A stretch of DNA of 64,000 nucleotides from Branchiostoma lanceolatum (GCF_035083965.1 NC_089725.1:24003925-24067924); one strand, 5' to 3'. Shown: positions 23,501 through 33,006, numbered from the stretch's first letter. Program-made: numbers and translations. Notes: generated from the letters alone by a model not told the origin.

Positions 23501-26500
23501 GTGAATAGTAAATGTAGCAACCTGTTGCAAGGAACAAAACTAGATAGATAGCAGGGTGACTTACATGTAGCTGCCCAAATAGTTGTAGTTACTAATCATC
23601 AAACATTTCAATGGATATCATCCTTGGACATGTTGAAGATTCAATATGATTTTTGTATTTCTTGTCTGCCAAATAACCCCCTTTGCTTGATATTGTGACA
23701 TTCTTGGCAAGTAGAATGTTGGAAACCATTAACATTTTTGACCAGATATTTGACTTCTGAGTATGCCAAACATGAATACATATTCTGAAATGATATATGG
23801 GACTGATGACAAATAACATCAGCATGATCACAGCTTATAATGTCTTTTAAAGTTTCATTTCAGAAAACACCATGTAGCACGCAAAACATATTTTGAAAGT
23901 GAGCTAAATATATAAACATGCTGGTGAATCATGATGCAAGGATGTAGGCTTTTTAAACAAGCTCTGGCCTCATTAAAAATATTCTATAAAACTGACAGGT
24001 ATCCTTGACGTGAAGCAGACAAATTCAGACAACAAAACTATAAATAATCATTCAACAGATATGAGTGGAATCTTAAGTAGGTTCAGCATGACATTTCACT
24101 AGCTTCAGAAACTGTAAAATTCAGGCCACAAAACATTTTCTAGTGCATCCGTGAATAGTTTCATCAGGTTGGTAAGTCACTGAATAACAAGACTCTTTTT
24201 ACACAACCAAGAGATTTGTATAAGCAGTGACACCTGTGCTGCATTACTATGTGAACCAGTCAAAATTGCCTTGAAGAAGGTGACAGATGGTCACCGAAAC
24301 ATCGGTGGAATAAATCACTTGGTTGTGTAAAAAGAGTCTTTTTATTCATTTTGTAATGCAGCCCTTCCTTCTTCACGATATTAGTAAGTTATATTTTACT
24401 ACACAATTCTCTTCAGCCAACTGGTAATCTTAATCTTCATCATGCTGAGGTAGCCGTTTGGCACCAAATTTGTATTGGCTATGGGATTAGACAGTAGGGA
24501 GAACACCTTTTGTGACGCCACAGTTTAAAATTAGACCAACTTCTGACAATATTGAATGAAAGGCAATACATTGAAGCTACCATAATAATACAAAAGATGA
24601 GGAATGAACATCAAGGTGTACAACCAGGGCTAAAATGTTGCCATTAAGCAGAAACAGTCAGTGCTACAAATCAATAACAAGTAAAAAGTTTACAATTGAT
24701 CATGTATTTACTGCTTCAAATCATTTCCCATTACTTCAATTTTGACCATACTCATGAGTCAGGATACTATATACATGAATACAGTGCTTCTTTATCCTGC
24801 TGATCCTTTTTTCATTCATTTAATTAATTTCAATGCCTTCTAAAGTTGTGTTTTTTTTTACTTCTATCAGCCTTTCAATAGGAATGTGCTTGCACAACTC
24901 AAAACACTGAAAGCATTTTCTCTATTAAAGTTGTCCAGCAACTGGTCTCCTGAGGATACAACTACACACTATCAGTCAATTAATGCAAACAAAATTATAA
25001 GTCTTTGTGAATTGTTTATTCAGAAATTGGACACACCCTGATCCAAATTAACTACTCTCCAAGCAGAGGTTTCATTTTAGCAGGTTTTTGATGTGTTTTT
25101 AGGCGTTTTTGTCGGGCTTTCTTTTTCGTCCGACAAAAAGAAGAAAAAAAAGCCCGGCAAAAATGCCTAAAAACATGTCAAAAACCTGCTAAAGCCAAAC
25201 CTCTGCTTGGAGAGTACAAATTGACCTCTTCAATTATCTTCCTCAAAATCAATGGGTCCTTCTCCAAGCAGACTATTTACCAGTCAAAAGCACAGAGAGA
25301 ACTTCAGCATGAGGTATAACACCTAAATTAGCCAATCATCCTTTTTCATAAAGCTATAAGGTCAACCATTACTCCTGTATTTGCATTTGATGAACTTTAA
25401 ATATCATATCAATAATCTGCATATTACATCATAAAGTATTATACTATTACTCTGCATAACCAGGAAAATGATCTGTATGTATTTTTGCAATGAGAGAACT
25501 ATCATCAATAGATAACCAAGTATATTCCCTTATAAAACCTATTCTCACATGGCCACTTTTTATGCTGGCCAACTCAAAGTTTATACGTTTGATTGTAGTA
25601 TGATGTTCCTCATTCTACTAAGTTCTAAATCAATTGCATGGATAATGAAATCTGTGACACTTTTTCCCATGTTCAGGAACTAAGAACATAGTATCTCTTT
25701 AATGATTACCGATGATTCCTAAGAAGATGCAATTTAAGACCAGTGAAAATGTAATGGAAATATGATCATGCCACAAAACAACATTTGTAGTGAGTCATCA
25801 TAAAGAATTTGAATTCTGATATTGTACATAAAAGTATCAAACCATTATTTAGAAAATCTGTAACCGCTTCGCAGGCATATTGATGGTGAAATTACATTGA
25901 CCGATTTGACACCCAGGCTGAGCCATGCCCATGTATATCTAACTTCTATCTGAAAAAAAGGCCCCTAGTATCAATGGAATACACCTCAATTTTTCAACAT
26001 AGCTAATGCGTTATGATATTCTATAATGATACGATTATGATGTAACAAATGCAGACCAATCAAATGCCCCTTTGGCAACATGAGGCTAGTTGCAGCTTAG
26101 GTATAATCAAGTGTCCTTAGTTGACCTCACACTATTATCATGTATCCTACTGAAAATGAAATGTGGCCGACACAAACAGAGACTCGCCTACTTGTTCCTT
26201 AAGCTAATAGATTAAGTTATGGAAGAAAACTCATGTGTCCATTCCATGTACAGTTTTGTTCTTCATGAAGGGACATTCAACTCTGCCCTGCCTTCCCAAC
26301 ATGCAACATGATCAGCAGCATTGATGACAAAATTGAACCTCTATAATTATAAGTATGGCACTTGGGAAGTATCATTAACAAGGTATATTGGCAAAACTGA
26401 GATGTTTTACCACATTCGTTCTTATCTTCAGGGTAGATATTCGTATTTTCTCCATGCAGGGTCACAAACTGTGCGGAGGTAATACCAGCTGCGTACGCCA

Positions 26501-26937
26501 GGACCATGATGATTCAGTAGTTTCGCCAAGACAGACTTGTATCATTCATAGGGATCTGACTTGTTTACCTACCGTGCTACAGCATCATGCAATCGCCCCG
26601 TTGCTATAAAGGTATCGAATATTGGGATTGATCAAACCAAAGTATGATTCCGTGTTTTCGATTCTGACTACAGGCGTTTCCAGGCACGAGACATGGGTTC
26701 GGGAAAACCCAAGACCGAACGTACCCGGAAGAAAATAAGCTTACCTCCGAGATCTGACTTGGTTAGAACCGCCCCAGAGTTGACATCAATAACTTCAACT
26801 CCTGTTTTCGTTGCCACCAGTATCGTGTTGAGGGTGGGGTGGTAGGACACGCCTGAAACCCCCTCCCCACACGTCAGACACCCCTCTTGGGTGACAAACC
26901 ATGTTACGCGCCGAAATGAGTCCTTCGAACCCTCCAT
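1077..26937 (-). CDS. BIRC6: BIRC6 (BRUCE/Apollon), exons 1-21, 3' part outside window
   Basis: Giant inhibitor-of-apoptosis protein and hybrid E2/E3 ubiquitin ligase. Coding exons, in transcript order on the minus strand: 26937-26745, 22083-21902, 20820-20620, 19942-19692, 19064-18936, 18589-18466, 18282-18059, 17804-17509, 17158-15964, 15503-15320, 14879-14723, 14399-14168, 13842-13728, 13502-13052, 12750-12582, 12169-11990, 4422-4297, 4047-3793, 3493-3237, 2808-2600, 1358-1077. They total 5,412 nt, exactly 1,804 codons, with every phase matching. Recognisable blocks in the human order: N-terminal beta-propeller strands (KDLNG-LLLDTALQT), BIR domain near residues 265-345, the propeller return (LCAATYTGKLHFLK), PRFTATVPPCW with EVQQEQQQRRHPQHLHQQ, SWDEHLFELIVPK, HLTC-like EVEPLHFTC-STSDGTR, a glutamine-rich coiled coil, and TPLFMTPPLTPPNE. 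The UBC domain is not in the window. Start: ATG at 26937 suits homology, but an in-frame ATG at 27069 would add 44 residues. Exon 9 (1,195 bp) is acidic and poorly conserved. Confidence 0.95.
4625..4755 (+). repeat. Left terminal inverted repeat
   Basis: Strong match to the reverse complement of 11866-11941 over 4625-4700 (two mismatches), then a looser match. Contains a perfect 24-bp palindrome at 4653-4676 built on TAACGCG/CGCGTTA, and further AACGCG motifs, which could be transposase-binding sites (inference). Confidence 0.88.
4756..5509. other. Left interior of the TIR element
   Basis: Non-LINE interior. A 77-codon open frame at 4843-5076 on the plus strand does not resemble a transposase or any family I know. 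Base composition is more CG-rich than the surrounding intron. Nothing further could be supported. Confidence 0.5.
5941..9321 (+). CDS. CR1 LINE polyprotein: 2A-like motif, PHD finger, APE endonuclease, reverse transcriptase
   Basis: Encodes the enzymes for target-primed reverse transcription. The frame is open from 5821; the first ATG is at 5941 (1,126 residues). In order: hydrophobic N-terminal stretches; SGDIPVNPGP (6217-6246), a 2A-like ribosome-skipping motif; a C4HC3 PHD-type zinc finger from 6271 (CGEC, CQKC, WYHQSC, WSCFKC); an AP-type endonuclease with HQNIRS, TETHL, AYRPP, GDLNCD and SDHHL; and a reverse transcriptase with KAVGLDHL, NNYRPVS, IDLSKAFDTLDH, GVPQGSILGPLLF and the catalytic YADDT at about 8506. 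No stop or frameshift breaks the frame, so the copy may be recent or even competent. Family placement in the CR1 group rests on domain order and motifs. BIRC6 transcripts read through it in antisense. Confidence 0.92.
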   Translation: MNKTIFIAYDTSCVKLAVIAVLILYFSKSAIRSNDSFNDAVALRQTPSLAVSKYVYVLHQLLAVRSKQANSMQIPGRKCSKFQFCACVLLLLSGDIPVNPGPSSRTVKDPCGECRKDVRKGIECQKCFTWYHQSCSAMSHTMFQCYVEKSDLEWSCFKCECDRLNFPENLNMSNASLEQMPSTSCPPKKGPKKGLMLAHQNIRSLPAKHADLEILASESRMDIIGLTETHLSEDFPDDTIQLQGYFLLRKDRGSRHGGGVAFYIKDSISFKERSDLTVEGLEALWIELTPPKSKHQLVCCAYRPPTDEHFFERFRESLDKASDTNMEMTIMGDLNCDFLKDKGPVEDLRFLCDAYDLSNLITEPTRVTEGSSTLIDVILTSNPSKHSNSGVYKGSLSDHHLIFTYRGLKTPRPPPKYISTRIFKGFDEGKFREDLAKVPWNTINALDSVQSMWVTWKSLFETVCNKHAPLKKFRVRGEDCPPWLTQDIRELMSLRDKARHTAESTQSRTDWETYKQLRNHTKRTMISSKRTYLNDKINSGNINTMWKSLKSLLGKTKSSNISCLKDENGDMCSSPLEIAHELNKYFGTVAEKLALSINKGMSLLSPLQFVHRCLERFTFSRVSTEFVQQELLALKTDKAVGLDHLNNRLLKSAAVIIAPSLTGIFNESLLRSEFPEDWKQARLSPIHKAGDRATPNNYRPVSILPAVSKILERTVHSQVYEYLTVNSILTEAQSGFRPGHSTQSAAHLLTEKWFSAINAGQLTGAVFIDLSKAFDTLDHKILLQKMFCYGIQGEALDWFTSYLSSRQHCTAVNGATSDFHQMQYGVPQGSILGPLLFLIYVNDMPNCAKFCYLSMYADDTVIYYCDKDVSIIEDKLQNDLDTLTQWFIANSLSENSGKCKFMLIGTDKRVNSCRSPKLSINGAAVTACNMYKYLGVIIDRNLNWKCQVNAILCKLRRSLSILKHVRTFVSTPTLLTLYKAIFLPHIVYACTVWDSASDRELEKLQRMQNRAGKLILRAPYLTPSAEVHARLGWKDVKSTHKHQKALLVHKALNNWLPSYMRRMFTYCRDRATRSTRLSASDLLVVPMPLREVYRRSLAYSGSLIWNSLPQAARAATSIATFKRLSN
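6217..6246 (+). other. 2A-like ribosome-skipping motif in the LINE
   Basis: Codes for SGDIPVNPGP directly after a leucine-rich run, matching the 2A core D-(V/I)-x-x-N-P-G-P. Skipping would occur between the last Gly and Pro, separating the hydrophobic leader from the PHD/endonuclease/RT body. The usual Glu after the Asp-Ile pair is Pro here. 2A-like sequences at this place are known from CR1-type elements of sea urchin and amphioxus; activity of this variant is untested. Confidence 0.75.
9516..9557 (+). promoter_or_regulatory. LINE 3' hairpin and polyadenylation signal
   Basis: A 6-bp G+C stem with a 3-nt loop (9516-9530) is followed by AATAAATAAA at about 9549-9558. Conserved 3' hairpins are typical recognition sites for CR1/L2-group reverse transcriptases. 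Confidence 0.55.
9601..11799. other. Right interior of the TIR element
   Basis: About 2.2 kb without a recognisable gene. It contains a direct duplication at 10532-10925 and an open frame of about 110 codons at 10982-11311 (plus) rich in Arg/Lys that I do not recognise. No DDE transposase motif was seen in any frame. Confidence 0.55.
10532..10925 (+). repeat. Two-copy tandem duplication (~187-bp unit)
   Basis: Copy 1 begins at 10532 and copy 2 at 10719, each with CCCTTTGAA and sharing CAGATCGGCGT-CACAACATTACC, GCGTATATTT-AAGTACT and CTATCCTAGAAACTGTTAG. The copies have diverged by substitutions and small indels. Confidence 0.8.
11800..11941 (-). repeat. Right terminal inverted repeat
   Basis: Mirror of the left end, with the same perfect 24-bp palindrome at 11890-11913. 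The outermost bases GCGGTACTG abut the TA target duplication. Confidence 0.88.
12170..15963 (-). other. BIRC6 introns 9-15, nothing beyond exons
   Basis: Introns 15504-15963, 14880-15319, 14400-14722, 13503-13727, 13843-14167, 12751-13051 and 12170-12581 are short and carry no repeat or RNA gene that I can recognise. Intron 9 (15504-15963) appears to start with GC instead of GT. Confidence 0.6.
18466..19064 (-). CDS. BIRC6: BIRC6 exons 5-6: BIR zinc-binding domain
   Basis: These two exons hold the core of the BIR fold. The zinc ligands are visible as C-x2-C (CFTC), then x16, His, x6, Cys (EHERHSPNC), the classical BIR spacing, preceded by MAQAGFYHQP. The His and last Cys come from exon 6, so correct joining of exons 5 and 6 decides whether a functional BIR is made. 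The reading frame requires the exon 5 donor GTCAGT at 18935; a better-looking GTAAGG lies 4 nt downstream but would put a stop straight after the junction. Family knowledge: this BIR binds IAP-antagonist proteins such as SMAC and also caspases. Confidence 0.93.
19065..21901 (-). other. BIRC6 introns 2-4, no genes or clear elements
   Basis: Introns 19065-19691, 19943-20619 and 20821-21901 between exons 5 and 2. They are AT-rich; short tracts such as repeated TACATGTACAT near 21150-21310 are the only pattern. Open frames here are short and not protein-like. Confidence 0.55.
22512..22594. mobile_element. Miniature palindromic element with 9-bp target duplication
   Basis: A 65-bp unit at 22521-22585 starts TAGCCTGGAATCCAA and ends with its exact reverse complement (15/15). 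It is flanked immediately on both sides by AAGAAATTG (22512-22520 and 22586-22594). A 9-bp duplication suggests mobilisation by a Mutator-like transposase (inference). Confidence 0.8.
24189..24340 (+). mobile_element. Foldback element with hammerhead-like core
   Basis: Two perfect 23-bp inverted repeats (24189-24211 and 24318-24340, ending CTCTTTTTACACAACCAAG) enclose about 106 bp. Inside, near 24272-24296, TTGAAGA is followed by a 6-bp hairpin GGTGAC-AGATG-GTCACC and then GAAAC, an arrangement resembling the hammerhead ribozyme core (CTGANGA, stem II, GAAA) found in Penelope-like elements and retrozymes, but with the first core C changed to T. Function is uncertain. Confidence 0.6.
25055..25214. 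mobile_element. Palindromic MITE with TA duplication
   Basis: A 160-bp near-complete palindrome starting CTCTCCAAGCAGAGGTTT and ending with the inverse, flanked by TA on both sides. The arms pair over most of their length around an interrupted AAGAA-rich centre. A lone piece of the same terminus (TCTCCAAGCAGA) occurs at 25261, and a relative lies at 37054-37231. Confidence 0.85.
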
Positions 26938-26976
26938 ACAATCAGTCGTAGTACAGTCACAATATGTTGAATCAGG
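26902..26976 (-). repeat. 75-bp segment spanning the BIRC6 start codon, repeated inverted at 36.7 kb
   Basis: The minus strand here, including 39 bp upstream of the ATG and the first 12 codons, matches the plus strand at 36713-36787 with two substitutions. Similarity fades upstream and stops abruptly downstream at GTAACA. Confidence 0.9.
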
Positions 26977-27200
26977 CCATATAATATGTCCTCGTAACGA
27001 TGACGGCCCAGAGAACCCCGTGTAGTTCACAAAATAACTAAGACTTCTACTATATTGACGGGTTACCACGTCAAAGTCTGCCCATAACTAAGATTTTCAG
27101 AGGTCTCCGCCATTGTTTTTTGGCTGAAATACGCACCACATGGGGGTTTCGTGGCACCCGGTTACAGGGTGAGGCGCATCTGTTTCCGGGTCACACTGGT
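26977..27200 (-). promoter_or_regulatory. Probable BIRC6 promoter / 5' leader
   Basis: Upstream of the start the minus strand has ACAATGGCGGAG at about 27104-27115, close to the YY1 initiator-type consensus, and TTCCGG (ETS core) near 27183-27190. No TATA box is apparent. The exact transcription start is not determinable from sequence alone. Confidence 0.4.
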
Positions 27201-30030
27201 TCATAATAGAAACGACTTGACAGTTTAGCGGGGATACTTGGCACAAATATGTGGGACTGTTTGGACGACAGTAATGCTTTTTCTGGCCAGCTGCGTGTCC
27301 AAGAAGACAAGAGGTTTGTGTAGACATTGTTCACAGTGTAAACATTTCTGTAACGTAACGTTAACGTTAGAACGTTTAGTTAGAACGTTAGAGTTTCGAT
27401 ACGATACATATGGGGAATCATACCATCTCTACGTACACATGTACACCTGTTGGGTGTTAGGACGAGTAATAATATGCTGTTATTCTTTTCGTTGCTATGT
27501 TTGCGGCATTTATGGAGAAAAAAAAAAACACGTCACGCTCCTTAGTTGGGGAGGGGAGGGGGGCGATAAAATATTCTCGGTAGAGCCAGCCATGCCATGT
27601 GTAAGTTCGGGTGATTGTTGGTTAAATTCTATATGGTCAGGAGGCACTGAACTTGTAAATACACTAACATGGATGATATGCATGGTGTAGTTTTTATTTT
27701 TGAGAATGCTTCACTAACCATATAACTTTAATATAAAACATAATTTTGTGTAATAATCTGTGTGTATATATTTTATTTGTTAGTTAATCCATGCGAAGAA
27801 ACATAATTTTTACTACTTTTAGCCTGCAACTAGTGTGTCCGTGCACAATTTTGATTCAAAGGTTTTCATTTGAATACTAGTAACTTACCTTTATACAAAT
27901 ACATGTACATTCTTCGGGAAGGGAGACACTGGCAATTGTTGTAATGCCCATCTGAATAAATTTTTGTTGTTGAATACATTTTCAGAATGGGCATTTCAGG
28001 CCCTTTTCACTGTCCTTGATGCATCTACATACCCTGTCACCATAGCTGCCTGTTGATGTCTCGTGTGGGTAACACAAGGGTGCATCATATACTTGTGCAT
28101 GTATTTTCTTGAACAACCAACAGAATTGAACAGAATACATAAATGTATCAATGTTTTATGACTATGCTTCTTTCTGAAATTAATGAAAACAGATATTAGT
28201 ATGTTGATTTCCAGCCCTGCTGGATATTGATAATCCTATCAACCGTTCATTGCATGTTTACGTCTTCATACCTGATATATGTTACTCTCATGTTGCTTTA
28301 TTACATTGTAGATAGATTTGATATGTCCCGATTTATGTATTTGCAGAGAATTGTATTAACTGTTGTAAAAATGATAGACTCCTCATATAGCAAAGTGCGA
28401 CTCTGTATTTGAGAAAATGCGGATCCAACAGTCTGTATTGGAAGCCACAATTTTTGAATATTGTCATATCTATGCTGAACTCAGTAGATGATGCCGTTTC
28501 TTTGAAAACAACATGAATTTGATTATGTGTATAGAATACTAGATTGTCCTTTTGCTGCTTATTAGTTATACTACTCTATCTCACTACTGCTAGATACTAA
28601 ATGAAAAATTACCCAGCTCTGTACATACCTGACGTGTGATTTTCCTTGTACATAGTAAGATGAGTGTAGGTTTCGATCATGTGTGTGGTTTCTGAACTTG
28701 ATCAATTTGTATATCTATGCCAGCTACTATGTGCCTCCAAGGATTGCTGTGCACAGAATCTTCTAATCCTGACAGTACACTGTTTACAGAGTGTAGGTTC
28801 ATGTAGAATATATAGTGAGTGCAGCAAGGCCATATAAACATTTTGCAGAATGCTTGCATCCTTCCTTTGTCCGGTGACGCAGGTTCCTACATAAGTCCCT
28901 TTCTTACCATAACTCATCAGTTTGTATTCCAATACCTTCCTCAATCACTTTGTGAAATAGACATGGATTCATCATTATTAGTATAGATCTTTTAGTTTTA
29001 GTGTAGTGGTGAAGACTGGATACAAATTGTAGATTCCATCTCAAGCTTCTGTGCAGAAGGCTACAATACCTTTTCCCTTTGTGTAATGAAGAAATTATTT
29101 CATTTTTAACCTACCTGTACGTACATGTAGAAAAGAAGATGAAGAATTTCCTATGTGCCGTAAGTTGTACTATGCAGGAAGTAGGAATTTGCAGAAAATA
29201 TAGTCTATGCAATAGTCAGTAACAGTAGCATTGTGCAATAAAAAAGTATTTGTAAGAAGAATTTGGTGTTATTTCTATGTGCCTAAAGTTGAATTTTGAG
29301 AAAAGTCAGTGACTATAATCTAAAATTACAGGAAATATATTTGTATAGATTAGAGCAAGAGGACCTGAGTGAGTGAGTGAGTGAGTGAGTGAGTGAGTGA
29401 GTGAGTGAGTGAGTGAGTGAGTGAGTGAGAGTGAATATAACTGATAAACATGCATAAAGAATGCTGGAAATGGTCAAATGCTCGACCAGTAAAACAAACA
29501 TCTGAGTCACACATATGTATATTGTTTTCACTGTCAAATTCACAGTAGGTACAAAATGGAATTGCATTCTTCATATAAGCACAATTGTCTGTGGCAGGAG
29601 GAGAAAGGAGTTGCTCCACAGGATTGTAGAATTTGGCTCTGGCCGTTTTATTGGCCAACACAGGTTTCAAATACCAGGGTCTTTAAACATTTGAAGTTGA
29701 CTCTGATATTGCCCAATTGGTTATTGACATTCATCAGGTGAGGAAGATGATAAATCTATCCATATGTTGTATTATTCTGATATACTTTAAATGCATTTAA
29801 TTTCACAGGTAGGGAGAAAAGGGAGTGTTCGCGGTAGTTTTAAGTTTGCAATGGAAACAATATTAGCGCTACAGTCATCGCGGGCAAAAGATTTCTCAGA
29901 TTCCCACTGGCATTGGCAGCACACTCTCTTTCGATATCTTAATTCTACCCAGTGTCTACCCATTAAAATGACACACCTTTGGGACTACTGTTTTTACCTC
30001 TGTTGATTCGAATGACACCATTGAAACCAC
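27201..30030. other. Intergenic DNA upstream of BIRC6
   Basis: No gene recognised. A cluster of AACGTTA motifs lies at about 27350-27400 and a poly-A/G tract at 27520-27570. Open frames are short and of non-coding composition. It carries the (TGAG)n microsatellite annotated separately. Confidence 0.6.
29366..29429 (+). repeat. (TGAG)n microsatellite
   Basis: Uninterrupted tetranucleotide repeat of about 64 bp. On the opposite strand it translates as repeated Leu-Thr-His-Ser, which is an artefact. Confidence 0.97.
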
Positions 30031-30560
30031 TTAATTTTCTCTGTGTGTGTCATTCCAATGACAGATGACACAGTTGGAAACTCAGCTTTCAGGGTGTGTC
30101 ATTCCATTGACATAGGGGGGAACTCAGCTATACCAAGGGTGTGTCATTCCAATGACATAGGGGAAACCCAGCTATACCAATGGTGTATCATTTCAATAAC
30201 ATAGAGGAACCTCGGCTAAACCAAGGATGTGTCATTCCAATGGCGGGAAACAGCTATAACAAGAGTGTGCCATTCCAATGTCATAGGGAGAAACATAGCC
30301 GTGCCATTGGTGTATCATTCCAATGATATAGGGTGAAAACAAGGTATTCCAAGGCTGTGTCAGTCGAATGACACAGGGTGAAATATAGGTGTGATGAGGG
30401 TGTTTTATTCCAATGACACATGGTGAAATTCATGTATTCATGTGTCGTTTGAATGACATAGGGTTAAATTCAGCTGTTCCAAGGGCTTTCCAATGACAGA
30501 AGGTGCAATTTAGAAGTTCCAACTGTGTGTCATTCCAAAGACATAGTGTGCTCCAAGGGT
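30031..30560 (+). repeat. Minisatellite array, forward orientation (array 1)
   Basis: Degenerate tandem copies of a ~45-bp unit: TGTGTCATTCCAATGACATA, then GGGGGAAACTCAGCTATACC, then AAGGG. Each unit contains the palindrome TGTCATT-CC-AATGACA. Copies are considerably diverged here. Confidence 0.88.
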
Positions 30561-30779
30561 GTTTCTTTCCAATAAGGCAGGAATGTTTTTAGAATTTTTC
30601 ATTTCATTTACTTTACCAGCGAACACATGTGCACTCAAGTCTCTGGTCCTCTTTTTCAGGCTATAGCTATAGCTACTTTCGTGCCTTTAACATATTGCCT
30701 TAAAATAGTTACTAGCGTGTTCCTTTCCACGTGCATTCAGTGGCTCGAAACCCGCCTCCACTATCAGGCTATCGGTAAC

Positions 30780-31300
30780 AGTTAGGTACGCGTTCTGCCG
30801 ATGATGATCCTTGCTGCTCGGTATAGCAACCTGTTCAGTTATGGCAATTTAGTCATGTTGCAATTAATCAGCGTTGGCAACCAAGCAGTGATACAATTGT
30901 CCATGTATGGGCATATCATGCACAAACGGTTTCACTTTGGCACGGCATTATGCTTAAAGGCCAGCAAGGAGCTTCTTTGTAATCTTCTTGATATGAGTTC
31001 CACACAGTAGAGTCAAGAGTAACGCCGATGTACGTGAAGGAGTCTATCCGTTCGAAGTTGCTTACTCCATACTCCATATGTTATAGAAACAGTCTTTCCC
31101 ATATGTCGCAATTTCTGAGGCAGACCAAAAACCGTAGATTGATTTGTCCGGATGTCATTCAGTATGATAACTTAATTTCTGTAAACCAGTTAGCTGCCCT
31201 TCTCATCTCCTCAGATACAGCTTCCTCATAATCACTTCTCGAGATTACCGAATGAACAGTGTCAAATGCATTTCTCCGATCGAGGAAAAGGACGGCCGTG
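30780..31300 (-). pseudogene. Decayed non-LTR reverse transcriptase fragment
   Basis: On the minus strand, with frameshifts and stops, AVLFLDRRNAFDTVHS (about 31245-31297), a piece like NWFTEIKLS, then IDSFTYIGVTLDST and finally RAARIIIGR (about 30790-30825) follow the order of reverse transcriptase motifs and C-terminal region of CR1-like LINEs. The catalytic YADD segment is missing, deleted between the first two blocks. It interrupts the forward minisatellite. Confidence 0.65.
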
Positions 31301-31489
31301 CACGCTCTTACGGGTACTGCATGTCAACTTGATGTCCTCCACTACCTTCTAAACGGCTGTACCTGTGCTGTGGTGTTTTTTTTTTTTTAATTCTTTGGTG
31401 GGCCATGAGCTGACCACCACTGTTCATAAAGTGCTCTCGGATTTGTATATGGGTGAAATTCTTGCCATTTTCCAGTCACAATCCAATTT

Positions 31490-31990
31490 ATCTACAGTAC
31501 TCCAAGGCTGTGTGAATCCAATGTCATTTTAATGACACAGGGTGAAATTCAGTGCTTCCAAGGGTTTGTCATTCCATGACACTGTGTGGAATTTAGGTAT
31601 CCTGAGGCTGTGCCATTCCGATCGGTGAAATGTTTGTATTCCAAGGGTGTGTCATTCCAGTGGCATAGGCGGAAACTCAGCTATTACAAAGGTGTGTCAT
31701 TCCAATAACATAGGGGGAAACTGAGTTATCAGAAGGGTGCTGTGTCATTCCAATAGCATACGGATAAATCAGGAAGTGTGTCATTTCAAAGGTGGAAAAT
31801 CAACACTACCAAGGGTGTGTCATTCCATTGAAATAGGGGGGAAATCAAGTGTACCAGGGATTTGTCATTACAGTGACATAGGGGGAAACTCGGCTATCAC
31901 AAGGGTGTGTCATTCCTCGGGTCGTGTCAGTCCAATTTTAAAGAGACTAAGCTATCCTGAGGGTATGTCATTTTCTGTGTATGTGTATTT
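31490..31990 (+). repeat. Minisatellite array, forward (array 2)
   Basis: Same ~45-bp unit as array 1, forward. It ends at a TGTGTCATT-like partial unit followed by GCGGCGTCGCAAAATGACGA at 32003, a flank that recurs after the forward array at 34.6 kb. Confidence 0.88.
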
Positions 31991-32569
31991 TTCTGCTTTT
32001 TAGCGGCGTCGCAAAATGACGACAGGTGAAGGCCCTATATGTACAGCGCAACGGTATAGCATAGCTACTGACGACTTTGACAGCACAGATAGATTAGAAT
32101 ATTAGGTGACTGTTACGTTAACGCGTTGAGAAAACTCCCCTTTCACCAGGTTTTAGAGAGAAAAGCGCTCCTAATGTAGTCTGTGTATCAGCCTTTTCAG
32201 CTTTCGTCCGCTCTCCAAGCTCTGCTACCGACCAAAAAAACTTGGGGAGCGGACAAAGGCTAAGAATGCTGGTACTCAGCTTACTCAAAATGACGGTGCA
32301 CGTAGCACGTAGGAATTTACCTGGAAAGCTATGTGCAGCAGCATATATGCCAGGCCATCTCGCCCTGTGCCAGAATATGGTGAAGTCGCTTTTTTATATC
32401 TCAAATATAAAACATCGCATTTCCTTTAAACTTGGCTACCGGATTAAAGACGGCTTACTCAGTTATCATAGGAACTCCCAAAAGAGGACCGTCAATGGCC
32501 GTAGTGACCGTTAAATCTCTTAGATAAAAGCATAGATTTCTTGCACAACGTTCAGATGATAGATCAGAT
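31991..32569. other. Spacer of the first foldback unit
   Basis: About 580 bp between oppositely oriented arrays. Begins with the GCGGCGTCGC segment (32003) and ends with CCGTTAAATCTCTTAGAT (about 32509); both recur, closer together, in the spacer at 34.6-34.74 kb. A small inverted pair CGTCCGCTCTCCAAGC / GGGGAGCGGAC lies at about 32204-32257. No gene seen. Confidence 0.65.
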
Positions 32570-33006
32570 TCCCCCTATGCCATTGTGATGACATACCCTT
32601 GTTAAAGCTGAGTTTCGCCTATGTCATCAGAATGACAAACATTTGGTATTGCTGAGTTTCCCCCTAAATAATTGGAATGACTCACACTTGCTATAGCCGA
32701 GTTTCCCCTATACCATCGGAGTGGCACACACATGGCACAGCTAAGTTTCTCCCTATGTCATTGCAATGACACACCCTTGGTATAGCTGAGTCTTTGCCTA
32801 TATCATTGGAATGACACACCCTTGGCATAGCTGGATTTCCCCTATGTCATTGAAATGACACACCCTTTGTATAGCTGAGTTTTCCCCTATGTCATTGTAA
32901 TGATATAGCCGAGTTCCCCTTATGTCATTGGAATGACAAACTCTTTGTATAGCTGAGTTTTCTCCTATGTCATTGTAATGACACAGCCTTGGTTTTTGCC
33001 AATGTT
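32570..33006 (-). repeat. Minisatellite array, reverse (array 3)
   Basis: The ~45-bp unit in reverse complement (CCCTTGGTATAGCTGAGTTT, CCCCTATGTCATTGGAATGA, CACA). The array is followed at 33007 by GTGTCAAGGACAATGA, the same flank that follows the other reverse array at 36109. Confidence 0.9.

Larger units (their letters stand above)
22084..26744 (-). other. BIRC6 intron 1 (4.66 kb)
   Basis: Host of the three palindromic elements above plus a TG-rich simple tract at about 22375-22425. The rest is AT-rich DNA with no exon that continues the BIRC6 frame and no RNA gene recognised. Confidence 0.75.

Noticed and set aside
29313..29670. Leu-Thr-His-Ser repeat proteins on the minus strand
   Set aside because: Produced by the (TGAG)n microsatellite.
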